The notes: a model not told the origin generated them from the letters alone. Positions 9,194-18,307 are shown, counted from the first letter of the stretch. The stretch: DNA of 60,886 bases from Chryseosolibacter indicum (GCF_018598585.1 NZ_JAHESD010000030.1:1-60886), one strand, 5' to 3'. Numbers and translations are program-made.

Positions 9194-10030
9194 ATGTTCT
9201 ATACTAAACTGCAGGTTCAGTGCAACACTGAATTCTCTGAGATACTCATGGCTGAACTTGCAGAAATAGGCTTCGATACGTTTCTGGAAAATGAAGATGG
9301 GTTTGAAGCCTATGTTGAGGAAGCACGGTACGATGCTGAAGCGTTGGAAATTATTAAAGGGAAATACGCTGATCTAACACCGATAGGTTTTTCTTTTGAA
9401 AACATTGAGAAGAAAAATTGGAATGAAGAATGGGAGAAAAGCTATGAGCCGATAATTGTTGATGATAGATGCCTTATACGGGCTGACTTCCATAAAATAG
9501 AAAAGAAATATCCATACGAAATTGTGATAACGCCAAAGATGTCGTTTGGTACCGGACATCATCAGACCACTTACCTGATGATTAAAAACCAGATGGATAT
9601 CGATCACAAGTATAGAAGTGTGATGGATGCAGGGTGTGGCACTGCTATTCTTTCTATCATGGCCGAAAAGCTAGGTGCTAAACGAGTAACAGCCTTTGAT
9701 ATTGATGAATGGAGTGTGATCAATGGAAATGAGAATTTACAGATCAACAACTGCCGGGTAATCGAAATTCAGCAAGGGAAGATTTCTGAGGTAAGCATCA
9801 ACGGAAAGTTTGATATCATTCTTGCCAACATCAATAAGAACGTTTTGCTCGATGAAATCAAAACCTACTCAACATACCTTAACCCATTGGGTTTGTTACT
9901 CCTCAGTGGTTTTTATACACACGATATTGACAACCTTTTACAAGAAGCGAGCAAGTACAACTTCAAGGAACTAAGAAGAGACGAAAAGGAGAAGTGGGCT
10001 TGTTTGTTATTGCAGCTGATAGGCGAATAA
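9194..10030 (+). CDS. prmA: Ribosomal protein L11 methyltransferase
   Basis: A 278-residue PrmA. It trimethylates ribosomal protein L11 with S-adenosylmethionine. Seen: an N-terminal substrate-recognition domain (residues 1-65), the NWNEEWEKSYEPI motif, FGTGHHQTTYLM, the SAM-binding motif VMDAGCGTAILSIMAEKLGA, and the motif IILANINKNVL that corresponds to the NPPF-like loop in the family. It lies 10 bp after tpiA and is followed by a strong terminator, which defines a tpiA-prmA operon. Confidence 0.96.
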   Translation: MFYTKLQVQCNTEFSEILMAELAEIGFDTFLENEDGFEAYVEEARYDAEALEIIKGKYADLTPIGFSFENIEKKNWNEEWEKSYEPIIVDDRCLIRADFHKIEKKYPYEIVITPKMSFGTGHHQTTYLMIKNQMDIDHKYRSVMDAGCGTAILSIMAEKLGAKRVTAFDIDEWSVINGNENLQINNCRVIEIQQGKISEVSINGKFDIILANINKNVLLDEIKTYSTYLNPLGLLLLSGFYTHDIDNLLQEASKYNFKELRRDEKEKWACLLLQLIGE

Positions 10031-10065
10031 GCTTCATGTTGGAAACGAGGATTAACCGTTAGAAT

Positions 10066-10105
10066 GTATTGATCTCAGAAAGTATGAGATCAATACTGAT
10101 TTTTT
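10066..10105 (+). terminator. Rho-independent terminator of tpiA-prmA
   Basis: A perfect 12-bp stem (10066-10077 GTATTGATCTCA with 10085-10096), 7-nt loop, then six T at 10100-10105. Confidence 0.92.
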
Positions 10106-10141
10106 AACCTCTTAAATCGTACTTTTCGCAAGCCACAATTA

Positions 10142-10903
10142 TTATAGCTTGAGCCAATTCATTACGAGCTCGACAAACTCTTGTGGCTTTTCTGCTTGTA
10201 CCCAGTGGCCTGTATCAAGTGTTTCCAGCGTTGCAAGCGGAAATATTGTTGGAATTCGTGCCATGTCCTCGTCTCTCACATATTTTGATTTTCCACCTCT
10301 TATAAACAGTGTTGGCTTTTCAAACTTGCCTTCAAACTGAAGATCCCAGCCTATCTTACTAAGATTCTTATCAATAGCGGATAAGTTTATCTTCCAGGTA
10401 AATCCACCTTCTGGTTTGCGTTGCAGGTTCTTGAGAAGAAATAGTCTTACGTCCTGTTCAGGAACAAACTTCGATAACGGTTCTTCTGCCTGATTGCGGG
10501 AAGTAATCGAATCTATAGGTATAGCCTTTAGTCCATCAATGATCACATAGTGCTCAAGGTTATATGGTCTTGGTGCTATATCAACAATAATTAACTTTTC
10601 CAGTTTGTCAGGATGTGCTACTGCAAAATTCATCGCTACCTTTCCTCCCATAGAATGACCTATGACAATTGGGTTTTCGAGCTTGTGATCGGTTATAAAT
10701 TCTGCAAGGTCACTTACCATGCTTGGATAATCGAAGTCGTCGCTGTGTGGCGATTGACCGTGATTGCGTTGGTCGAGAAGGAAAACGCGGTAATCATTTG
10801 AAAACACTTTTGCCTGGGGTGTCCAATTATCAGACGAGCCAAAGATTCCGTGAAGTATAATGAGGGGCTGCCCTTGTCCTGATTCTTTATAGAATAATTT
10901 CAT
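10142..10903 (-). CDS. Alpha/beta-hydrolase, YbfF-type esterase
   Basis: A 253-residue alpha/beta-hydrolase. Seen: the oxyanion-hole motif LHGIFGSSDNW, DQRNHGQSPHS, the nucleophile elbow GHSMGGKVAM (Ser), an acidic residue in the LFIRGGKSKYV region and the C-terminal catalytic His in TGHWVQAEKP. The pattern HGIFGSSDNW plus RNHGQS is typical of the YbfF/ABHD11-like esterases. No signal peptide, so cytoplasmic. It is convergent with prmA and stands alone. Substrate unknown, probably acyl or thioester. Confidence 0.88.
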   Translation of the reverse strand: MKLFYKESGQGQPLIILHGIFGSSDNWTPQAKVFSNDYRVFLLDQRNHGQSPHSDDFDYPSMVSDLAEFITDHKLENPIVIGHSMGGKVAMNFAVAHPDKLEKLIIVDIAPRPYNLEHYVIIDGLKAIPIDSITSRNQAEEPLSKFVPEQDVRLFLLKNLQRKPEGGFTWKINLSAIDKNLSKIGWDLQFEGKFEKPTLFIRGGKSKYVRDEDMARIPTIFPLATLETLDTGHWVQAEKPQEFVELVMNWLKL

Positions 10904-11075
10904 TCGTTATATTTTTAATCTCAACAGCTGAAGCAGATAGCTTTACAATGCGCTTGTCACAACAATGGTTCCAGCCAATGCTTCGGCTGCCAAAAGTAAG
11001 CATTAAGGCCACATAAGGAATAATTTTTTATACCTGCTACTTGATCAAGCCCTTTATTACTCACTAATCCTGATA

Positions 11076-11083
11076 TATATTTG
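11076..11083 (+). promoter_or_regulatory. lysA promoter -7 element
   Basis: TATATTTG matches TAnnTTTG exactly. It overlaps an in-frame TTG at 11081, so transcription would begin downstream of that TTG and the ATG at 11102 must be the start codon. Confidence 0.6.
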
Positions 11084-11101
11084 AAGCTTACTAATTTTTG
11101 G

Positions 11102-12334
11102 ATGGAATTATCACAAGGAGCTTATAAAGTTCAAAATATTAAGCTTACAGATTTAGCAAATCAATTTGGTACTCCGCTTTATGTTTACGATGCCAATAAG
11201 ATTGTTCATCAGCTAAAAACACTTAAGACAGCTTTTTCTGGCTCTGATGTGAGAATCAAGTATGCTGCAAAGGCACTTACCAATATCTCTATCCTTAAAT
11301 TACTTTATAAAAATGGATCGGATGTAGATGTTGTATCCATTCAGGAGGCTCAGCTTGCGTTAAGAGCAGGTTTTAAACCGCATCAGGTTATGTATACGCC
11401 GAGCGGGGTTGATTTTGCAGAGATAACAGAGGCTGTTACATTGGGTCTTACTGTGAACCTGGATAACCTTTCGGTTCTTACAAAGTTTGGTGAGAAGTAT
11501 CATGACACCTACCCCTGCAGCATCCGGTTAAATCCTCACATCATGGCAGGTGGCAATTATAAAATTTCTACTGGCCATAGCAATTCGAAGTTCGGCATTT
11601 CTGTATTTCAGCTTCCTGAGATTCATGAGGTAGTGAAGAAGTATAGGATTAAAATCAACGGACTTCACATCCATACAGGCTCTGACATTACAGAAAGTGA
11701 AGTGTTTCTGAAGATGGCGGACATCCTGTTTGGTGTTGCCAGAGATTTCCCACACCTCAAGTTTATTGATTTCGGCAGCGGCTTTAAGGTTGCATATAAA
11801 GAAGGCGACATTGTTACCAATGTCTATGACCTGGGCTTGAAGCTTTCGAAATCCTTTAATGAATTCTGCCAGCATTACGGCCGTAAGCTTGAGCTTCATT
11901 TTGAACCGGGAAAGTTTATTGTTAGTGAAGCAGGCTATCTTTTAGTGAAAGTAAACGTGGTTAAAGCAACACCGTCAGTTACGTTTGTGGGTGTAGATTC
12001 TGGTCTTAACCATTTAATCAGGCCTATGATGTATGATGCTTATCACGATATTGCTAATATATCAAACCCTACGGGCTCGCAGAAGCTTTATACCGTTGTT
12101 GGCTATATCTGCGAAACAGACACGTTTGGTGCAGATCGCAAGCTTAATGAGGTGCGCGAGGGAGATATACTGGCATTTAAAAATGCAGGAGCTTATGGAT
12201 TTTCAATGTCGTCCAATTACAACTCAAGGCTAAAACCTGCAGAAGTGCTGCTTATTAATGGCGAGGCAAAGCTTATCAGAGAAAGAGAGCAGTTTGAAGA
12301 CCTGCTGGCAAGGCAAGTAGAAATTGATATTTAA
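11102..12334 (+). CDS. lysA: Diaminopimelate decarboxylase
   Basis: A 410-residue fold-type III PLP enzyme that converts meso-diaminopimelate to lysine. Seen: the PLP lysine in YAAKAL (Lys57), GSDVDVVSIQEAQLALRAG, HIHTGSDI, the glycine-rich phosphate loop IDFGSGFKV, HFEPGKFIVSEAGYL and the active-site CETDTFGADRKL near the C terminus. A longer frame from TTG 11081 exists but its start sits inside the -7 box, so ATG 11102 is chosen. Not in an operon with dapF (59.3 kb), although both act in the same pathway. Confidence 0.95.
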   Translation: MELSQGAYKVQNIKLTDLANQFGTPLYVYDANKIVHQLKTLKTAFSGSDVRIKYAAKALTNISILKLLYKNGSDVDVVSIQEAQLALRAGFKPHQVMYTPSGVDFAEITEAVTLGLTVNLDNLSVLTKFGEKYHDTYPCSIRLNPHIMAGGNYKISTGHSNSKFGISVFQLPEIHEVVKKYRIKINGLHIHTGSDITESEVFLKMADILFGVARDFPHLKFIDFGSGFKVAYKEGDIVTNVYDLGLKLSKSFNEFCQHYGRKLELHFEPGKFIVSEAGYLLVKVNVVKATPSVTFVGVDSGLNHLIRPMMYDAYHDIANISNPTGSQKLYTVVGYICETDTFGADRKLNEVREGDILAFKNAGAYGFSMSSNYNSRLKPAEVLLINGEAKLIREREQFEDLLARQVEIDI

Positions 12335-12398
12335 AGAACATCTCCTCCAGGAAGATTATACTACTTACTTTAAATACCTTACAAGGAACCAACGTCCG

Positions 12399-12425
12399 TT
12401 AACATATCGTTAAGATATTTTAATG
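12399..12425 (+). promoter_or_regulatory. 11-bp-spaced direct repeats (PhoB/PhoP-like box)
   Basis: TTAACA at 12399, TTAAGA at 12410 and TTAATG at 12420. The second unit begins 38 bp before the -7 box at 12448, the same geometry as upstream of 18328 and 21334. No -33 TTG is present at the expected spacing, as in activator-dependent promoters. Confidence 0.45.
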
Positions 12426-12447
12426 CGACCATATTAGTCTTATTTGA

Positions 12448-12455
12448 TACTTTTG
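12448..12455 (+). promoter_or_regulatory. dsbD-like gene promoter -7 element
   Basis: TACTTTTG, an exact TAnnTTTG. It implies a transcript start near 12462, upstream of the chosen ATG at 12486 and downstream of the alternative TTG at 12444. Confidence 0.6.
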
Positions 12456-12485
12456 GGGTTCTTAATGCACTTTTATAAAAAAATT

Positions 12486-14636
12486 ATGCGCTTACATTTG
12501 GTAAGATTAACACTGCTGGCTCTTATCTTATTGCCTGCCACGCTCTTCGGCCAGGTTCTTCAACCTGCAAAATGGACAACAGAGGTTTCAAAGACGAAAG
12601 TAAAGTCGGGGGATATTATAGAACTGATCTTTAAAGCAAAGATTGATGATAAATGGTATATGTATGCCAACGACTTTGATCCTGATTGTGGCCCTCTTTT
12701 AACAGAGCTTAGTTTTTCAGACGCTAAAAACTTTGAAGTAGTAGGTAAGACAATAGCGGTCAATCCATCGCCTAAACACGATGAGGTTTTCGACTGCGAT
12801 GTAAAAGTGTTCAAGAAAACAGCGGAGTTCAGGCAAAAAGTAAGAGTACTTGGCGGTACCTTGAAAATAGCAGGCTCTATTCAAGGGCAGGTTTGTACAG
12901 AGGTAGATGGAAAGTGCATTCCCTTTGAGGAAGAGTTTTCTTTTGATAACATAGAAGTGACAGGCGCACCAGCTCAGCAGTCACCGACAAAGCAACAATC
13001 AAACAATCTTAAAGATGAAAAGCCTGCCGCACAGGATCAGTCTTCATCAAACAATAAGAATAATAGCACTAATGCTGATACATTAAAAACTGCAGCAGCT
13101 GCAACCATGCAGGCTCCTTCAGCAACATCTGTAAAAAGTGAAAATAAAGGTCCCATTTTAGATCCAACAATTCTTCAGGGCGAAGCAGAACAACAAGATA
13201 GTTCTATTGCAGGTTATATGGTCCTTGCCTTTTTGCTTGGGCTTACATCATTGATAACACCGTGTGTTTTCCCAATGATCCCTATGACTGTAACCTTCTT
13301 TCTGAAAGATAACCAGTCGAAAAAAGAAGGTATACGTAACGCGATTATTTTCGGGGTCTCAATCATTGTAATCTATACAATAGCAGGTACGTTATTCGCT
13401 TTATTATTTGGCGCCGAAGGGTTAAATGCATTGGCTACGCATTGGTTGCCTAACCTTTTTGTATTCTTCATGTTCATTGTTTTCGCTTTGTCATTTCTTG
13501 GATTATTTGAAATCAATGCTCCGTATAAACTTGTTAACAAAGCCGATCGTGCGGCGGAAAAAGGAGGACTTGTTGGGGTGTTCTTTATGTCGGCAACACT
13601 TGTATTGGTTTCCTTTTCCTGTACTATCCCTATTGTAGGTAACGTGTTGGTACTTTCTGCGGGAGGCGAAGTTATAAAACCCGTTTTAGGGATGCTGGCT
13701 TACTCTGCTGCATTTGCTATTCCTTTTACATTGTTTGCCATATTTCCTGAATGGATGAAGAGCATGCCTAAATCCGGCGGCTGGCTTAACAGCGTAAAAG
13801 TAACCTTGGGTTTACTCGAGCTTGCACTCGCGTTGAAGTTCCTGAGCATCGTAGATCAGACTTACCATTGGGGTATACTCGACCGGGATGTAAACATTGC
13901 TATTTGGATAGTGATCTTCAGCTTACTTGGGCTCTATTTCCTCGGCAAAATCAGAACTTCAAGTGATACGGTGACCGATAAAGTGTCTGTGCCGAAGTTG
14001 ATGCTCGCCATTGTTACATTTTCATTTGTAGTCTACCTCATTCCGGGGTTATGCGGTGCTCCTTTAAAAGCGTTAGCAGGTTATCTCCCGCCTATGTATA
14101 CCCACGATTTCAATTTGTTGGAAGCTTCTAAAGATGATAAAGCAAACCAGTCGTGTGAGGAGCCAAAATATGGTGAATTCCTTCACCTGCCGCACGGTAT
14201 CAATGGTTATTTCGATTATGACCAGGCCCTGGCTTGCGCCCGCCAGCAAAATAAGCCCTTGTTTATAGACTTTACTGGCCACGGATGTACAAACTGTCGC
14301 GAAATGGAGGCTATTGTATGGTCAGATCCTGAAGTTCTGAAAAGGTTAAAAGAAGATTACGTGGTCGTTGCCCTTTATGTGGATGATAAAACTGAGCTGC
14401 CCGAACAGGAGTGGTATACCAGCAGGCACGATAATAGAGTAAAGAAAACTATAGGCAAGCAAAATGCGGATTTGCAGATAACAAACCTTAACAATAATGC
14501 TCAGCCATTTTATGTTTTGGTAGGAAAAGATGAGAGAGTACTTGCCTGGCCCAAAGCTTATGACAGAAGCATAGAAAATTTCAAAAATTTTCTAGATAGT
14601 GGCAAAAAAACTTACAATCAGTTATACGCTAACTAA
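12486..14636 (+). CDS. dsbD: Thiol:disulfide interchange protein DsbD
   Basis: A 716-residue inner-membrane reductase that moves electrons from cytoplasmic thioredoxin to periplasmic thiols. Domains in order: signal peptide (MRLHLVRLTLLALILLPATLFG), N-terminal nDsbD domain with a Cys pair (QVC...GKCIP), a Ser/Gln/Asn-rich linker (about 165-230), eight-helix CcdA-like core with the redox cysteines in TPCVFPMIP (about residue 258) and FSCTIPIVG, and a C-terminal thioredoxin domain with CTNC at about 601-604. All six redox cysteines appear present. ATG 12486 is preferred over ATG 12465 and TTG 12444 because it gives a clean signal peptide and lies after the -7 box. Confidence 0.94.
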   Translation: MRLHLVRLTLLALILLPATLFGQVLQPAKWTTEVSKTKVKSGDIIELIFKAKIDDKWYMYANDFDPDCGPLLTELSFSDAKNFEVVGKTIAVNPSPKHDEVFDCDVKVFKKTAEFRQKVRVLGGTLKIAGSIQGQVCTEVDGKCIPFEEEFSFDNIEVTGAPAQQSPTKQQSNNLKDEKPAAQDQSSSNNKNNSTNADTLKTAAAATMQAPSATSVKSENKGPILDPTILQGEAEQQDSSIAGYMVLAFLLGLTSLITPCVFPMIPMTVTFFLKDNQSKKEGIRNAIIFGVSIIVIYTIAGTLFALLFGAEGLNALATHWLPNLFVFFMFIVFALSFLGLFEINAPYKLVNKADRAAEKGGLVGVFFMSATLVLVSFSCTIPIVGNVLVLSAGGEVIKPVLGMLAYSAAFAIPFTLFAIFPEWMKSMPKSGGWLNSVKVTLGLLELALALKFLSIVDQTYHWGILDRDVNIAIWIVIFSLLGLYFLGKIRTSSDTVTDKVSVPKLMLAIVTFSFVVYLIPGLCGAPLKALAGYLPPMYTHDFNLLEASKDDKANQSCEEPKYGEFLHLPHGINGYFDYDQALACARQQNKPLFIDFTGHGCTNCREMEAIVWSDPEVLKRLKEDYVVVALYVDDKTELPEQEWYTSRHDNRVKKTIGKQNADLQITNLNNNAQPFYVLVGKDERVLAWPKAYDRSIENFKNFLDSGKKTYNQLYAN

Positions 14637-14736
14637 AGTTCAAAAAGCTTCCAAAGCGTTGAAATTTAGTGAATTCAAGCGGCTGTAGTTAATGTTTTTG
14701 TGTAAATACAATAACTTATATATTTGAAAATAAGCT

Positions 14737-14758
14737 AATTCCACACTTTTGTGGAATT
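14737..14758. repeat. Perfect inverted repeat overlapping the M23 promoter
   Basis: AATTCCACA, 4-nt spacer CTTT, TGTGGAATT. The right arm overlaps the -33 TTG of the next promoter. It could be an operator or a weak terminator hairpin for the dsbD gene; no T-run of standard length follows directly. Confidence 0.6.
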
Positions 14759-14786
14759 GGATATTTTTAGGACAGGGTTATCTTTG
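14757..14786 (+). promoter_or_regulatory. Promoter of the M23 endopeptidase gene
   Basis: TTG at 14757-14759, 19 bp, then TATCTTTG at 14779-14786 (exact TAnnTTTG). Leader of about 25 nt to the ATG at 14817. Confidence 0.75.
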
Positions 14787-14816
14787 TCACTCTCATTTTT
14801 TAAACTGCGCTAGAAC

Positions 14817-16118
14817 ATGGTAAAACGCTGGATCGGATTTCTTTTTCTTATCGCCATCACAGGTGGCGTCGTACTGCTCAAAAACTACTATCTGTCAACA
14901 AGTCCTAATCAGGAAACTTCACAGATTGACTCAACAACGTTAACGTTGGAATTACAACCTAAAGAACCTAAAGTGGTGTATGGTATGGTGCTGGATGAAC
15001 GCCAGGTGGTAATTGAGGACAAAATAAAAAGGAACCAGCGGCTTGGGGAAATTTTGGAACAATATAACGTTCCTGCTAAACTGATCAATCAGATCTCTAC
15101 CCTTTCACGTAAAGTCTTCGATCCGCGTAAAATTGCAGCAGATAAAAAATACACAGTTATTTATGAGCAAGACTCCTTAAAGAAAGCAAAAGCTTTGGTT
15201 TATGAGCCTAATGCTATTGACTATATCATCTTCAAATTCGATGACTCATTATCAGTAGATGTTCGCCAGCGCGAAGTTATAACTGTTGAAAAAACTGTTA
15301 CTGGTGTTATTAAATCAAACCTTTCTCAAACGATCCAGGAGTTAGGAATTACCAATGAACTTACAAACAAGTTTGTCGATATCTTCGGATGGCAGGTAGA
15401 CTTCCAGCGCTTACAAAAAGGTGATAAGTTCAAGCTTATTTACCACGAACAACAAGTAGAAGGAACCCCGGTAGGTGTTGGTCAAATTGATGCTATTTAC
15501 TTCGAACACTTTGGTGAAGATTATTACGCTTTCCCTTTTGACCAGGGTAATGGTATCGAGTACTTTGATGCTGAAGGTAAAAGCATGCGCAAGGCTTTCC
15601 TGAAGTACCCTATCGAGTTTACACGTATCAGCTCACGTTTTACCATGAACCGCTTTCACCCAGTTCAAAAGCGTTGGAAGGCACATCTTGGAACTGACTT
15701 CGCAGCACCAACGGGTACTCCTATTCGTACGGTAGGTGATGGTATTGTTCTCGAAGCACAGTATAAATCCAACAATGGTAACTATGTGAAGATTCGTCAT
15801 AATGCAACGTATACAACGCAATATCTTCACATGTCTAAAATTGCTGCAGGCATCAGACCCGGAACTCGTGTTCGTCAAGGTGAAACTATTGGTTATGTAG
15901 GTAGCACTGGCCTCGCTTCTGGTCCTCACCTTTGCTATCGTTTCTGGAAAAATGGTGTTCAGGTAGATGGTCTGCGCGCAGATTTACCTGCTTCAGAACC
16001 TGTTCGTAAAAATATGAGAGAGGCGTTTGAGGTAGTGAAACAAGAGCTTATGCAAAAGCTTAATACTATTCCAGCACCTCAGGAAGAAATTGAAAATGTT
16101 TTAGCTTCTGCTCAATAA
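14817..16118 (+). CDS. M23 family peptidoglycan endopeptidase
   Basis: A 433-residue membrane-anchored or secreted M23 (LytM-type) protein. Seen: an N-terminal hydrophobic segment (residues 5-26), a LysM/OapA-like central region (about 55-250), and the M23 domain at about 285-390 with HLGTDFA (zinc His and Asp) and the conserved GDGIV, NYVKIRH and YLHMSKI strands. The third zinc motif normally reads HxH, but here it is GPHLCYRFW, with Cys in place of the second His. The enzyme would cut peptidoglycan cross-links in the periplasm. Single-gene unit with its own promoter and terminator. Confidence 0.93.
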   Translation: MVKRWIGFLFLIAITGGVVLLKNYYLSTSPNQETSQIDSTTLTLELQPKEPKVVYGMVLDERQVVIEDKIKRNQRLGEILEQYNVPAKLINQISTLSRKVFDPRKIAADKKYTVIYEQDSLKKAKALVYEPNAIDYIIFKFDDSLSVDVRQREVITVEKTVTGVIKSNLSQTIQELGITNELTNKFVDIFGWQVDFQRLQKGDKFKLIYHEQQVEGTPVGVGQIDAIYFEHFGEDYYAFPFDQGNGIEYFDAEGKSMRKAFLKYPIEFTRISSRFTMNRFHPVQKRWKAHLGTDFAAPTGTPIRTVGDGIVLEAQYKSNNGNYVKIRHNATYTTQYLHMSKIAAGIRPGTRVRQGETIGYVGSTGLASGPHLCYRFWKNGVQVDGLRADLPASEPVRKNMREAFEVVKQELMQKLNTIPAPQEEIENVLASAQ

Positions 16119-16138
16119 GAAGTACTAACAATAACAAG

Positions 16139-16167
16139 AGACTGCCATAAATGGCAGTCTTTTTTTT
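16139..16167 (+). terminator. Rho-independent terminator after the M23 gene
   Basis: Perfect 9-bp stem AGACTGCCA/TGGCAGTCT, loop TAAA, eight T. Confidence 0.93.
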
Positions 16168-16169
16168 AT

Positions 16170-16856
16170 TTATACTCTTCTCTTTCTCCCTTCTATTCCG
16201 GGATATAGGCCAGGCACCGGATCGCTTATAAATACTTCTTTTGTGTCAATGTTCATCATTGATAATACCCCTGCCCAGCCTGCGCCGGTGTCCATCATCC
16301 ATACTTCCGATGATTTAATTGGGTGGTTATAAGTTATAGGTGTGTGACCTATATACACCTCTTCATAGCTTGAAAACTTACCATGAATACCCTTCTCATA
16401 TAAATCAATTGCTGTTCTCGCCAGGTTTCTATCCCACAGGAGAGTTTGTTGAGGTTGTACGTCAATGGGAATGTTAGGATTAAACCCTGCATGCACAAAC
16501 AACTTGTTGTCTTTCTCGTAATACAAATGAGAATTGTTGAGCAGTTTAATATGACTCTCCGGAATGCCATCTTTATAACTTTCGATGGTTGCCCGCCCGC
16601 CTTGCTCAACCCAGATATCCTCTCCTTCGGCGGTTTGCATCCATTCTAAAGTCCAGAAGTCATGGTTGCCGAATACGTAAACAAGGTTTTTAATCTTGAG
16701 GAGTTCATCAATACATTGCTTCGTCTCTGGCCAGCCATCGGCAACATCGCCAAGAAAAATAAGGGTATCGTCTTCATAAGAAAATGAGGCACGCTCTAAA
16801 CACTGCCGCAAAGCACGGTATGCGCCATGAATATCACCCAAAACAAAAGTAGCCAT
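16170..16856 (-). CDS. Metallophosphoesterase (PPP/ApaH-like)
   Basis: A 228-residue calcineurin-like phosphoesterase. Seen: the metal-binding motifs GDIHG (residues 7-11), GDVADG (GDxxDxG variant), GNHDFW, HAGFNP and GHTPI. These are the five signatures of the bacterial PPP phosphatase/ApaH group. Substrate unknown: protein Ser/Thr phosphate or a dinucleotide tetraphosphate are both possible. Cytoplasmic, no neighbours in an operon; convergent with the M23 gene and divergent from the MoxR gene. Confidence 0.88.
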   Translation of the reverse strand: MATFVLGDIHGAYRALRQCLERASFSYEDDTLIFLGDVADGWPETKQCIDELLKIKNLVYVFGNHDFWTLEWMQTAEGEDIWVEQGGRATIESYKDGIPESHIKLLNNSHLYYEKDNKLFVHAGFNPNIPIDVQPQQTLLWDRNLARTAIDLYEKGIHGKFSSYEEVYIGHTPITYNHPIKSSEVWMMDTGAGWAGVLSMMNIDTKEVFISDPVPGLYPGIEGRKRRV

Positions 16857-16887
16857 ACACTTGTATAGACAGGGGTATAACCGCTGT

Positions 16888-16929
16888 CTTTAAACATTAA
16901 ACATTCAACTTTTAACATTACTATTAAAA
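16888..16929. repeat. 7-bp degenerate tandem repeat, six units
   Basis: In-phase units CTTTAAA, CATTAAA, CATTCAA, CTTTTAA, CATTACT, ATTAAAA. Read on the minus strand they fit the NNTAATG pattern of the 8281-8364 array. It sits just upstream of the moxR -7 box. Confidence 0.6.
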
Positions 16930-16939
16930 AAGTAAAACA

Positions 16940-16947
16940 TACTTTTG
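16940..16947 (+). promoter_or_regulatory. Probable promoter -7 element of moxR
   Basis: TACTTTTG, exact TAnnTTTG, 66 bp before the start codon; no clear -33 element. Confidence 0.5.
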
Positions 16948-17013
16948 CCGCAGAAATATTTTTTGCAGGCATAAATCAATAAATCAGTTATTTTGGCGGT
17001 TTAATAATTAATT

Positions 17014-18000
17014 ATGGAAGCGGTAACTGTTGAAAAACATCAAGAGCATAAGGAAAAAATCAGACAGGTTATTTCTGAAGTAGGGAAGGTAGTTGTTGGA
17101 CAGGAATACATGGTTAACCGGCTTTTGGTAGGGTTATTTACCAATGGGCATATTTTACTGGAAGGCGTACCTGGCCTTGCAAAAACACTTACCATCAGCA
17201 CCCTTGCTAAAGTACTTCACCTCGATTTTCAACGGATACAATTTACTCCCGATCTTCTTCCGGCCGATCTGGTAGGAACGATGATCTACAATCAAAAAGA
17301 CGCAAAGTTTGAGGTTAAGAAAGGACCTATCTTCGCCAACATTATCCTTGCAGACGAGATAAACCGCTCTCCTGCCAAAGTACAATCTGCGCTGCTTGAA
17401 GCCATGCAGGAAAAAACTGTAACCATTGGCGAGACGACTTTCAAGCTTGATAAGCCATTCCTGGTAATGGCCACGCAAAACCCGGTTGACCAGGAGGGAA
17501 CGTACCCGCTACCTGAAGCCCAGGTCGATCGCTTTATGATGAAGGTCTACGTAAACTACCCTACCAAAGAACAGGAAATGGAAGTGATGCGCAGAATCTC
17601 CAACATGAAGTTTGACTACACAGTAAACCAGGTTTTGACAAAAGAAGATATCTTCGATATCCGTGAGCAGGTTAACAGGGTAAAGATCTCTGAATCACTT
17701 GAGAAATATATAATAGAGCTTGTGTATGCTACACGCAAGCCACTTGATTACAAACTCAATGATCTTGCACAATATTTACAATTTGGAGCCTCACCACGTG
17801 CGAGCATTAACATGAACCTTTCAAGCAAGGCTATTGCCTATATGGATGGACGGGATTATGTACTTCCGGAAGACATCAAAGAAGTGGCATTGGATGTGAT
17901 GAGCCACAGAATACTTCTGAACTACGAAGCAGAAGCAGATAATGTGAAACCTGCTGATATCGTAAAAACCATATTAACAAAGGTGCCTATTAATAAGTAA
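17014..18000 (+). CDS. MoxR family AAA+ ATPase (orphan copy)
   Basis: A 328-residue AAA+ ATPase of the MoxR group. Seen: Walker A GVPGLAKT (51-58), Walker B ILADEIN (111-117), sensor 1 MATQNP, arginine-finger region LPEAQVDRF and the lid sequence FGASPRASINM with sensor 2 Arg. MoxR proteins act as chaperones for VWA-domain partners, usually encoded next to DUF58 and VWA genes. This copy has no such neighbour: upstream is a phosphoesterase on the other strand and downstream a TonB receptor. The second MoxR copy at 51.7 kb sits in the usual cluster. A possible distant partner is the VWA membrane protein at 28-30 kb (inference). Confidence 0.93.
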   Translation: MEAVTVEKHQEHKEKIRQVISEVGKVVVGQEYMVNRLLVGLFTNGHILLEGVPGLAKTLTISTLAKVLHLDFQRIQFTPDLLPADLVGTMIYNQKDAKFEVKKGPIFANIILADEINRSPAKVQSALLEAMQEKTVTIGETTFKLDKPFLVMATQNPVDQEGTYPLPEAQVDRFMMKVYVNYPTKEQEMEVMRRISNMKFDYTVNQVLTKEDIFDIREQVNRVKISESLEKYIIELVYATRKPLDYKLNDLAQYLQFGASPRASINMNLSSKAIAYMDGRDYVLPEDIKEVALDVMSHRILLNYEAEADNVKPADIVKTILTKVPINK

Positions 18001-18259
18001 TAGGTACCAGTTCTTATCTCTTCATTCTCATTTTGCATTTCTGGCTTGGGCATTCCTTAAGATCATTTAAAGGAATCAAAAGGATATTTTGTTAAGAGGA
18101 GATAGGCTAGTAATCCTTTCTGTTATCGCCAGATTAAGCAGGTTAAAAAATCTTATAATTAATGTTAAGTCGAAATAGTGTGAAGTAGTTGATAATCACC
18201 ACAAAGAACTAAAACCTTCAAAATCAGATAAAAAACAACTGTTAGCCAGCCATTTCTAC

Positions 18260-18276
18260 TTAACAATTTGGTAACA
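18260..18276 (+). promoter_or_regulatory. 11-bp-spaced direct repeat (PhoB/PhoP-like box)
   Basis: TTAACA at 18260-18265, five bases, GTAACA at 18271-18276. The second unit starts 37 bp before the -7-like box GACCTTTG at 18308. Otherwise the 18001-18327 gap shows only a weak stem near 18050 and no gene. Confidence 0.45.
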
Positions 18277-18307
18277 CTCGCATACCTATGAGGTAATATT
18301 GGAGTAG

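Noticed and set aside
18048-18086. Hairpin after the moxR gene
   Set aside because: A 7-bp stem with an 11-nt loop and no T-run; not a credible terminator.
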